A stretch of 41,115 nt of DNA from Planctomycetota bacterium (GTDB lineage: Bacteria; Planctomycetota; UBA1135; UBA2386). Shown piece after piece: positions 33,381 through 41,115 of this stretch; position 1 is the first letter of the stretch, and each line of letters opens with the position of its first letter. The notes beneath the pieces were generated by a model. The model did not search any database and was not told the origin of the DNA. It saw only the letters and a list, made by a program, of their open reading frames with translations. The translations under genes were made by a program, and so were the position numbers. The stretch spans positions 1-41,115 of the forward strand of contig JAPYTD010000037.1 in assembly GCA_029936315.1 (NCBI GenBank), written 5' to 3'.

Positions 33381-35435
33381 ATGACGACCTCCCCCAAAGC
33401 CTCCACCGCAGCCCAGGCTCTTGCCGCTGCCGGCGATGCCGAGTCCGCCCGCGACGTCGGCGCACTCGACGATGCCGCGGAAAAAGCGGCGCAACGCCTT
33501 GGAGCCAACAAGAAGGGCCTGGTCGAACGGCTGATCTACGGCCCGCTGCCCGAGACCACCGAATTGCAAAGTGGCGCGATCGGCGCCAGCCGCGCCGACC
33601 GTGCCGCCGGCGAAGTCGTGATGGCGGCGGCAATGCACGCGCTTGAGCAAGGCGTCGCGTTCACGGCTGATGGCAAACTGTCGAGCACGTTGCGCCAGCA
33701 GGTCGCAGCCGCTGGTGGCTACGGCTTCACGGTACCTGAAGCATTCGGCGGCAAGAGTTGCGAGTACATGCAACTCGCGTTGGTCGAAGAAGAGATGGCC
33801 GCCAATGGCCTCGGGCCGCTCGCTGTCGAGATCTCCGGCGAATTGACGATCGGCGCCGGTTCACTGATCGCCTACGGCACGGAAGATCAGAAACGCACAT
33901 TCTTGCCTCTCGTCGCCGATGGCCAACTGATGGCATTTGGTCTGACCGAGGTCGGCATCGGTGTCAACGCCAAGAAGGTGCGCGCCTACGTCGAGCCAGA
34001 TCCTTCCGGCTCGGGCTTCCGCCTGTTCGCGCAAGGCGATCGCAACAAGCTGTGGATCACCAACGCGACCCACGGCAGCATCGTCGGCATCGTTTGTCGG
34101 GTCGGCAAAGAAGGCAAGAAGGTCGGCCTGTTCGTGACCAAGTTGCCCGACGCAAACATCGTCAGGGGCGAAGGCAAGGACTACGAGTTCTGGTGCCAGC
34201 CCTCGAACACCGGCGCGTTCACGGCAAACTACAATTCGCGCCTGCACTTCGACAACTACCCACTCAAGGCCAACGAAGAGATCCAAGCCGACGGCGTCGA
34301 AGTGCTGTTCTACTGCCTGCGCATGGGCCGCTGCATGCTGGCCGCGATGGCGTCTGGCTACCAACGCATGTTCGCGACCGATGCCACCGCGTATGCGCGC
34401 AGCCGCGAAGGTGTCGGCGGCCTGGTCATCAAGCATGAGCTACCTCGCCAACACATCGGTCGCATGCTCGGCGGCGCGCTGATGTCGCGCGCGCTCAGCC
34501 ATCTGTCCCTGCGCCAAGACAAGGACGGAGTCGACCTGGCCGGCCTGCGCGACCTGACCAAGTCAGCCGCCGCAACCAGCGCACTCGATTCGCAGATTGC
34601 ATGCGAACGCGTGCTCGGTGGCCGTTCGTTTGACACCGGTTCGCGTGTGCACGATGCCCGCCACAACATGCACGTGTTTGGCGTCGTCGAAGGCGAAGAC
34701 GACCTGATCCTGATGGGCATGGTCAAGGATGTCACCGACACCTTCACGTCCAAGTACATGGCCGGCATGCTCGGCGTGCTGCAGTCGATCAACATGGACC
34801 GGAATGGCAAACCGTTGCCGCGCGCAGAACGCATCCTGCGCATCCGGCCCGCAACGATCTTTGGCAAGCCAGGCAAGGTGCTGACCGCGACCAGGCGGCT
34901 GTTGACCAACCCATCGTTCTGGCAGCTCACAGGCTGGATCCTAGGCCAGTCGGTTGCGGAACTGGTGCGAACGCCGTTCCGCCTGGTGCCGACGGGCATG
35001 ATCCCGCGCTACCAGCTGCTGCCCGCCGAACTGCGCCGCTATGCGCGCTTCGCCGAACGCCGTCTGCGCCAACTGCGGTTTGCCAACCTCGGCCTCAACC
35101 TGCACTTCCAACTCGAGCTGACCCGCGCCCAGATCCCGCTACAACGTCTCGGCAAATCGATCGAGCTGTTGGTGTCGATGCTGGCGCTATGCCATCACAC
35201 GAGCAGCAATCGCGATCCTAGCCAGATCAAGATTGCCGCGCTGCATTGCGAGCAACTGATGACGCGCGTCAAGGGCATGCGCTTGCTGACGGGCCTGTGG
35301 GAGATGGACCGCCTGCGCAAGCACGTCGCCGCCGTTGGCGATGACATTGAGAAGGGTCAGAGCACTTTGATCAACGACGTCAAGCCGGAAGCGTTCGCGC
35401 ACCCGTTTGAGATTCGCGAGCGCAAGAAGCGGTAG
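33381..35435 (+). CDS. Acyl-CoA dehydrogenase, long FadE-like form
   Basis: 684 residues; FAD-dependent first step of fatty-acid beta-oxidation. ACAD blocks seen: GGYGFTVPEAFGG, AVEISGELTIGAGSLIAYGT, the substrate-loop LMAFGLTEVGIG, and IACERVLGGRSF in the C-terminal helices. A C-terminal extension of about 180 residues, beyond the usual 380-400, is similar in length to the FadE/DUF1974 type and is helical and Arg/Leu-rich. ATG 33381 is taken; a GTG at 33366 in frame is as likely. The thiolase gene 4 kb downstream is compatible with fatty-acid catabolism, but hydratase and hydroxyacyl-CoA dehydrogenase are not in the window. Confidence 0.88.
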   Translation: MTTSPKASTAAQALAAAGDAESARDVGALDDAAEKAAQRLGANKKGLVERLIYGPLPETTELQSGAIGASRADRAAGEVVMAAAMHALEQGVAFTADGKLSSTLRQQVAAAGGYGFTVPEAFGGKSCEYMQLALVEEEMAANGLGPLAVEISGELTIGAGSLIAYGTEDQKRTFLPLVADGQLMAFGLTEVGIGVNAKKVRAYVEPDPSGSGFRLFAQGDRNKLWITNATHGSIVGIVCRVGKEGKKVGLFVTKLPDANIVRGEGKDYEFWCQPSNTGAFTANYNSRLHFDNYPLKANEEIQADGVEVLFYCLRMGRCMLAAMASGYQRMFATDATAYARSREGVGGLVIKHELPRQHIGRMLGGALMSRALSHLSLRQDKDGVDLAGLRDLTKSAAATSALDSQIACERVLGGRSFDTGSRVHDARHNMHVFGVVEGEDDLILMGMVKDVTDTFTSKYMAGMLGVLQSINMDRNGKPLPRAERILRIRPATIFGKPGKVLTATRRLLTNPSFWQLTGWILGQSVAELVRTPFRLVPTGMIPRYQLLPAELRRYARFAERRLRQLRFANLGLNLHFQLELTRAQIPLQRLGKSIELLVSMLALCHHTSSNRDPSQIKIAALHCEQLMTRVKGMRLLTGLWEMDRLRKHVAAVGDDIEKGQSTLINDVKPEAFAHPFEIRERKKR

Positions 35436-35499
35436 TTCGCGGGCCGTTGTTTTCCCGGGCCGTTGTTTTCGCGGGCCGCCGCACTCGCGCGCCGTTGTA
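35436..35499. repeat. Four 16-bp tandem units filling a convergent gap
   Basis: The units TTCGCGGGCCGTTGTT, TTCCCGGGCCGTTGTT, TTCGCGGGCCGCCGCA and CTCGCGCGCCGTTGTA follow one another with no spacer. They occupy precisely the 64 bp between the stop of the acyl-CoA dehydrogenase and the stop of the membrane protein gene. Units 1 and 2 differ by one base; 3 and 4 are more diverged. Confidence 0.8.
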
Positions 35500-36324
35500 T
35501 CAGTCGTCGCGATAGCCGGCAGAGCGCCGCATCTCGCCATCCAAGCCGACGGCGGCCATGGTCGAGATACAAAACAGCATGCCGTAGAACGAGAACCCCA
35601 TCATGATGCCGCTGCCCATGGCGGCGACGAACCCGACCAAGCCCATCAAGCCGTAAGAGAAGCGTCCACCGCCGAGCAACTGGGCGATGACTCCGGCGAT
35701 GGGCCCTACCAGGGTGCATCGCAGCAACACCATCAGGTCCCAGAACAGGACGCCCATCATCAAACCAACAGACACAAAGCACAACGTGCCGTAGCAAGCT
35801 GCCCGCAGCATGCGGCGACGCGCCGCCTTGCCCGTGTAATCAAACTTGTGCCGTTCCCTGGTCCACGACTCACGCAACCGCCCACGCTCGCCCTCCGGCA
35901 GCTCTTGGAACCATGGCTCAAGCTCGCGCTCGTCCATGTCGCTCTGCTTCGCAACCTCGAACACAGGTTCGGGTTCCTTCGGAGCTGCGCCAACGACACA
36001 GGTCGCCGCCAACTGAACCGCGACGCGCTTGGCCGCCTTCTGTTTGCGGGCAACCCGCTGCTCACGGTGCTGCACCTGTGCAATCAGGCTGCTACCAGGA
36101 CCCGCCTTGGCGACCCGTGCCTGAAGGTCGCGCATCATTTGCTCAGCGCGTGGATCTACAGGAATCTCCGGGGGCGTCTCTGTCGATTCTGCTGACACTG
36201 CCGACTCGGAGGCCTGGTGCGCTCGGAAGTCCCCCACACACTGCGCGTCCTCCACCTCGCCCGGCCGCATTGCCAACTGCTCTTCCGTCAGCGGCGCCCA
36301 GTCGTCTTCTTGCTCATCCATCAT
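35500..36324 (-). CDS. Membrane protein of unknown function
   Basis: 274 residues. The first 150 are hydrophilic, acidic at the start (MMDEQEDDWAPLTEEQLAM) and basic later (QHREQRVARKQKAAKR), with no recognised domain. Three or four membrane helices follow (residues about 170-260: AACYGTLCFVSVGLMMGVLFW, GLMGLVGFVAAMGSGIMMGF and neighbours), then a short charged end, MRRSAGYRDD. The double ATG at 36324/36321 is the only good start. No family recognised. It is convergent with the acyl-CoA dehydrogenase and separated from it only by the tandem repeats. Confidence 0.7.
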   Translation of the reverse strand: MMDEQEDDWAPLTEEQLAMRPGEVEDAQCVGDFRAHQASESAVSAESTETPPEIPVDPRAEQMMRDLQARVAKAGPGSSLIAQVQHREQRVARKQKAAKRVAVQLAATCVVGAAPKEPEPVFEVAKQSDMDERELEPWFQELPEGERGRLRESWTRERHKFDYTGKAARRRMLRAACYGTLCFVSVGLMMGVLFWDLMVLLRCTLVGPIAGVIAQLLGGGRFSYGLMGLVGFVAAMGSGIMMGFSFYGMLFCISTMAAVGLDGEMRRSAGYRDD

Positions 36325-36432
36325 TGGCTACTGCTTCTTTTCGGCAGCTGAGCCATAACCATTAGCCAGCACGCCACAAAGACGATGGCATCGCCTCTTG
36401 CGTGGGGGCCACATCCGCGTAATCGTGCTCGC

Positions 36433-36888
36433 ATGAACTCGCCACTTCGCTGGGCCAGCGTCGCCCTTCTCCTGCTTGCAACCGCCTGTTCGTTCCACAG
36501 CACGGCAACGCGTTGGAACGGTCTGCGGGACGCCAATGGCAAGCCGGTGTTCGTCAAGACGACGACCAACATCGGGCTGAACCTGCTCGTCATCCTGCCG
36601 TTTCTCGGCAACACTTCGCTGGACTCGATGGTCAACGAAACCACGCGGGCAATCGCAAAGGAAGGCGGCGACCACGCACGCGTCATTCAGAGCAGCTCGG
36701 AAAACTACTGGTACGGCTCCATCCCCGTAACGTATGTCCTGACTCCGATCGTGACGGAAATCGCCATCGAATACGAACCGTCCGCCGAAGAGATCGCCAA
36801 GGTCATGGCCGCACGCGTGGCCTTTGATTCGCGTCAGGAAGTCCGTCGAGATGAGGACAACAGCCACATCGTGCCGGTCCGACGATAG
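36433..36888 (+). CDS. Lipoprotein of unknown function
   Basis: 151 residues with a lipoprotein signal, WASVALLLLATACSFHST, lipobox ATAC at Cys19. The mature part has GLRDANGKPVFVKTTTNIGLN and two short hydrophobic stretches (LLVILPFLGN, TYVLTPIVTEIAIEY) but no recognised domain; it may be an envelope component. The ATG at 36433 is fixed by the signal peptide. It precedes a small membrane protein gene on the same strand by 54 nt. Confidence 0.7.
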   Translation: MNSPLRWASVALLLLATACSFHSTATRWNGLRDANGKPVFVKTTTNIGLNLLVILPFLGNTSLDSMVNETTRAIAKEGGDHARVIQSSSENYWYGSIPVTYVLTPIVTEIAIEYEPSAEEIAKVMAARVAFDSRQEVRRDEDNSHIVPVRR

Positions 36889-36942
36889 CCGCAAGATTGA
36901 GGGGCTTGGCGATGCTGAGGTGTGTCGTACAGTGCCAACCTG

Positions 36943-37407
36943 ATGCCGCTGTTTGCTGAGCCAAAACCACCGAGCAGGCACCCATTCGCAGAACGACCGT
37001 TTTGGCGAACCGTGCTGTTTGTGGCCGCGGCGACAACCGCGATTGCGGCGATGCGGCCCTGGATCGAGGTGCAGTTCATCAGTTTGTTCGGCGAACTCTC
37101 CGGCCCACCAGGATGGCAATCGTCAGCCGGGTTTACGTGCCTGTGCACGAGCGCCCTCGTGGCCGTCATGGCACTGGCCGAAACCAAGACCCTAAGCGCC
37201 CGCGAGGCAGTACGTCCGGCGAGCTTGCTGCTGGCGGTCGTGATGACGCTATCCGTGCTCCTGCACCTGGTGCGAGGCCCAGGCATGTTGCGCGGAGTAA
37301 GTGCTACATGGACGTTCAGCTTCTACGTCGGCGCCGCGATGTCGCTCACTGTGCTGGCCGCCTGCGCAGTGCGCTTCGCGGTGACGGTGCCGAGCAAGAG
37401 CAAGTAA
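36943..37407 (+). CDS. Small four-helix membrane protein
   Basis: 154 residues with about four predicted membrane helices (TVLFVAAATTAIAAM, FTCLCTSALVAVMALAE, SLLLAVVMTLSVLLHLV, FYVGAAMSLTVLAACAVRFAV) and a short basic C-terminus. No family recognised. ATG 36943 is preferred to the GTG at 36922. Same strand as the preceding lipoprotein gene; convergent with the aconitase-family gene, 61 bp away. Confidence 0.6.
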   Translation: MPLFAEPKPPSRHPFAERPFWRTVLFVAAATTAIAAMRPWIEVQFISLFGELSGPPGWQSSAGFTCLCTSALVAVMALAETKTLSAREAVRPASLLLAVVMTLSVLLHLVRGPGMLRGVSATWTFSFYVGAAMSLTVLAACAVRFAVTVPSKSK

Positions 37408-37468
37408 GCCCGGGCTTGCGCGGCGCCCATCAGCAACGCCGCACACCTTGGGCACCAAAGCAACGCGA

Positions 37469-39436
37469 TTACAATTCGTCCGGCCCACCCACGTAGCCAA
37501 GGAACGCACTCGCAACCACCACGTATGGGCTCGCGAGGTAGACATCACCCGGACCACTTCGGCCCGGGAAGTTGCGATTGATCGCCGACACGGTGACCTC
37601 GTCAGGCTCGAATGACACGCCCGGCCCGGCCTTGATGCACGCGCCGCAACTAGGGTCGATCAGCTCGACGCCGGCCCCTTCGAACAGCTGCACATAGCCC
37701 ATTGTCTCGGCGTAGTCGCGGATGCGTTGGCTGCCGAATTGGATGTAGGTCTTGGCTTTCAGGCTGAGACCCTTATCGATGGCCTTGCGCACGACTTCGG
37801 CATACATGTCCATGTCGGCCTTCTTGCCGCCGGTGCACGAGCCGCCGTAGGCAATGTCGACGTGCACATTGCCCTTGTCCTTCTTGAATGCTTCGAGCGC
37901 GATGCCATTGCGCGGGTCGCCGGGCGTCGCCACCGTCGAGACAACCTGAGACAGGTCGATGTCGATCGTCTTGACGTAGCTCGCACCGTCGTCGGCTTTG
38001 ACGATCTGGCTGCGCAGGTAGTCCTTGTCGGTGCCACGCAGCGCATGGATCTGTTCAACCACCACTTCGTCCGCTTCGATGATGCCGGTGAAGCCACCGG
38101 CTTCGACGGCCATGTTGGTCAGAGTCGAACGCTCGTCGAATGAAAACGCCATCGTGCCAGCACCGGCGAACTCAAGCACCTTGCCGATGCCGTCACCCGT
38201 CTTGAAGAACTCATCGCTCAGCAGATGCAGCATGACGTCCTTGCCACAGACGCCGCTCTGGAGTTCACCAGTCAGGTTGATGCGCACGGACTCCGGCACC
38301 TTGACGCGCACGTCCTTGGTGAACCAGCTGTTGGCCATGTCGGTCGAACCAACACCGAAGGCAAAGCAACCAATCGCGCCCGCCATGCAGGTATGGCTGT
38401 CCGTGCCGATCACAAGCTGGCCTGGCTCGGCAAGGTCTTCGATGACGATGTTGTGGCAGATGCCCTCCGAGCCAACCGTCTTGCCGTCGCGTTCGACTTC
38501 GCCGTAAAGGCGCACACCTTGGGTATCGGCAAACTTCTGTTGCACGGTCGCCAGGGATGCGGCCTGTTCCTTCAAGCCCATGTCGATGTGCTTCTGCGGC
38601 ATCACCCTATCCAAGAACGTCAGGTGATCGCGGAACGCGAACACCGAGCTCGGGTCGTTGATCTTCGCGTCTTCTCCAAGCCCCATCTTGAACAGCGCCT
38701 CGGCCATCGGCGTCACGTACTCGTGGCTGAAGCGCACGTCGGTGCGCACAAACAACGCATCGCCCGGCTTGACCGCAGTCACCCCGAGCGCGCCAGTCTT
38801 GGCGTCCGCGATCGCGCGCTTGCTGATAATCTTCTCGCACAGCGTCATCGGTCGCGCCGCAGTCGTGGTTGCCGATGGCACCGTAGTGCCGGCAAGCCGC
38901 GCCTTGTTGTAGGCAAACAGACCGCCGTGCCGAACGATCTCGGCAGCGATCTCATCAAGGCCCTTGGTGAACTCTTCAATGGAGATCTCCTCGCCATTCT
39001 TGATGCGAGCGATCAACGTGAAGTCGGTCGACGTCAGGAGACCAATGTTCTGGCAGTTCTGGCCGTAGATCTTCTCGATGTTCTTGGCGATAACGAGCTG
39101 GATACCGGCCTTCAACTCGCTGAACGGCGCCGTTTCGCGCGAGCTGCCACAGCCCTTCGAAACGCCACTGACAATGACTGAGAACTTACCGTTCTTGACC
39201 GCATCCTTCTCGACGTTACCACCACGCAAACCAACCAAGCAGTAGCGCGCCAGCGTCTCATCGTAGTAGTAGCAAACCCAACCCGGCGTCAGTTCATCGG
39301 TCGAGATGTTGTCGACGAGCTTGCGGTTCTCGTCGTAGTCGAGCGGCACGCCGTCGTAGAGCTGTGCCTTGAGTTCTTTCTCATCCTCGGTGATGTAGAG
39401 AACACGACCGTCAAACTTCACTGTGCGTTCGCGCAT
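37469..39436 (-). CDS. Aconitase-family hydro-lyase with swapped (LeuD-LeuC) domain order
   Basis: 655 residues. The small swivel domain comes first (KFSVIVSGVSKGCGSSRETAPF, the LeuD-type substrate loop, about residues 80-115), and the large 4Fe-4S domain follows (ERDGKTVGSEGICHNIVIED, GTDSHTCMAGAIG, GGSCTGGKKADMD, PSCGACIKAGPG with the cluster cysteines). In aconitase the order is large then small; in LeuCD they are separate chains. The reaction is a stereospecific dehydration/hydration such as citrate-isocitrate or isopropylmalate isomerisation; which one is not settled by sequence. The ATG at 39436 has GGGGAA upstream. It follows the thiolase gene by 14 nt, so they form an operon, perhaps for propionate, leucine or fatty-acid-linked metabolism. 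Confidence 0.87.
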   Translation of the reverse strand: MRERTVKFDGRVLYITEDEKELKAQLYDGVPLDYDENRKLVDNISTDELTPGWVCYYYDETLARYCLVGLRGGNVEKDAVKNGKFSVIVSGVSKGCGSSRETAPFSELKAGIQLVIAKNIEKIYGQNCQNIGLLTSTDFTLIARIKNGEEISIEEFTKGLDEIAAEIVRHGGLFAYNKARLAGTTVPSATTTAARPMTLCEKIISKRAIADAKTGALGVTAVKPGDALFVRTDVRFSHEYVTPMAEALFKMGLGEDAKINDPSSVFAFRDHLTFLDRVMPQKHIDMGLKEQAASLATVQQKFADTQGVRLYGEVERDGKTVGSEGICHNIVIEDLAEPGQLVIGTDSHTCMAGAIGCFAFGVGSTDMANSWFTKDVRVKVPESVRINLTGELQSGVCGKDVMLHLLSDEFFKTGDGIGKVLEFAGAGTMAFSFDERSTLTNMAVEAGGFTGIIEADEVVVEQIHALRGTDKDYLRSQIVKADDGASYVKTIDIDLSQVVSTVATPGDPRNGIALEAFKKDKGNVHVDIAYGGSCTGGKKADMDMYAEVVRKAIDKGLSLKAKTYIQFGSQRIRDYAETMGYVQLFEGAGVELIDPSCGACIKAGPGVSFEPDEVTVSAINRNFPGRSGPGDVYLASPYVVVASAFLGYVGGPDEL

Positions 39437-39450
39437 AGGATTCCCCGAGC

Positions 39451-40668
<1,218 letters not shown>

Positions 40669-40770
40669 GAAGCGGGGTGACGCAAGTCTTGCCGCCGACA
40701 GCTGTGGGAAACCTCCTCTGGCCCTAAGGGAGAACCGCCGTAACATGCTGCAATCCGGAATTTCGTTCGT

Positions 40771-41058
40771 TTGTCCGTTCTGTCGTTGTTCCTGCTGACC
40801 GGCTGTGCCGAACTCACTTTCTACAGCGACGAGGAGCTCGAACCTTTGAGCGTGCAGGCCTACAAACAGGCAAGCTCAAAGTACCCAGAGGTCACAAAGG
40901 GTCGTGATTACGACATGGTCCAGGAGGTGGCGCGCCGAAGAGAAGGGTTGGGCGAAGAAGCCGAGCAAGTAGGTCAACCCCCGCAACGAAGCCCGCAGGG
41001 ACACATCGTAGCGCTGACTGGCACAAACGCTGCAACGCACACCATCGGATCGTTCTAG
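40771..41058 (+). pseudogene. N-terminal fragment resembling an M48-type metallopeptidase lipoprotein
   Basis: A TTG-start frame opens with a lipoprotein-like SVLSLFLLTGCAELTFYSDEE (lipobox LTGC), then ELEPLSVQAYKQASSKY and GRDYDMVQEVARR, which resembles the N-terminal approach region of secreted M48 peptidases. After that the frame becomes Gln/Gly/Arg-rich and ends at 41058 without the HExxH zinc domain, so it looks truncated. A start codon is also poor. It could instead be a real short lipoprotein of 95 residues. Divergent from the thiolase gene. Confidence 0.4.
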
Positions 41059-41115
41059 GCGGACCGTTCCAAGTTCGCCTACTTCTCAGGCCGCCACGGC
41101 GTCACGCCCTTGTGC

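Noticed and set aside
41079-41115. Possible C-terminus of a minus-strand protein at the window edge (HKGVTPWRPEK then stop)
   Set aside because: Only 11 codons are in the window; too short to support a gene.

Overview
The window is GC-rich and densely coded on both strands. It looks like chromosome of a free-living, aerobic but ferredoxin-using bacterium, most likely a member of the Planctomycetota. The grounds are inference: many secreted proteins and lipoproteins of unknown role, a secreted kelch protein with a C-terminal domain I associate with marine planctomycete genomes, a VWA remnant, few Shine-Dalgarno sequences, GTG and TTG starts, and a non-canonical aconitase-family enzyme. No rRNA, tRNA, CRISPR array, insertion sequence or phage module was recognised.

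Layout. 1-2215: adenosylhomocysteinase (3' end outside the window) preceded by an ArsR-type regulator fused to a methyltransferase, with a perfect palindrome just upstream. 2546-7143: pyrroline-5-carboxylate dehydrogenase and a KorA/KorB 2-oxoacid:ferredoxin oxidoreductase pair, in line with proline/glutamate catabolism feeding 2-oxoglutarate to ferredoxin. 7281-8368: a decayed stretch with a broken VWA gene joined to a carbonic-anhydrase-like gene. 8582-13901: a dynamin-like GTPase, a Lon-like protease and a universal stress protein. 13985-19740: an exporter operon (adaptor, ATPase, two FtsX-type permeases, MFS transporter). 19894-21578: a Zc3h12a-type RNase and a DmpA-type peptidase lipoprotein. 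21730-24802: two selenoprotein genes, an acetolactate-decarboxylase-like lipoprotein and a kelch protein. 24959-28189: a DnaE2-like polymerase. 28585-33226: MsrA, DUF1579 protein, EamA transporter, lysozyme-like protein, glycosyltransferase 9, a small secreted protein and a third selenoprotein. 33381-41058: acyl-CoA dehydrogenase, small membrane and lipoproteins, aconitase-family enzyme, thiolase and a metallopeptidase fragment.

The most important result is hidden from ordinary gene calling. Three thioredoxin-fold redox genes within 11.5 kb each carry an in-frame UGA exactly where the family has its catalytic cysteine: an AhpC-TSA_2/SelU-like protein (Sec43), a glutaredoxin-like protein (Sec15, UxxC) and an AhpC-type peroxiredoxin (Sec56). 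Each UGA is followed by a hairpin whose apical loop begins about 21-23 nt downstream, as expected of bacterial SECIS elements. UGA is an ordinary stop elsewhere in the window (for example after korA and both exporter genes at 16186 and 17360), so selenocysteine insertion, not code reassignment, is the likely explanation. With MsrA nearby, the segment looks rich in thiol/selenol peroxide and methionine-oxidation defence. The selABCD genes it would need are not in the window.
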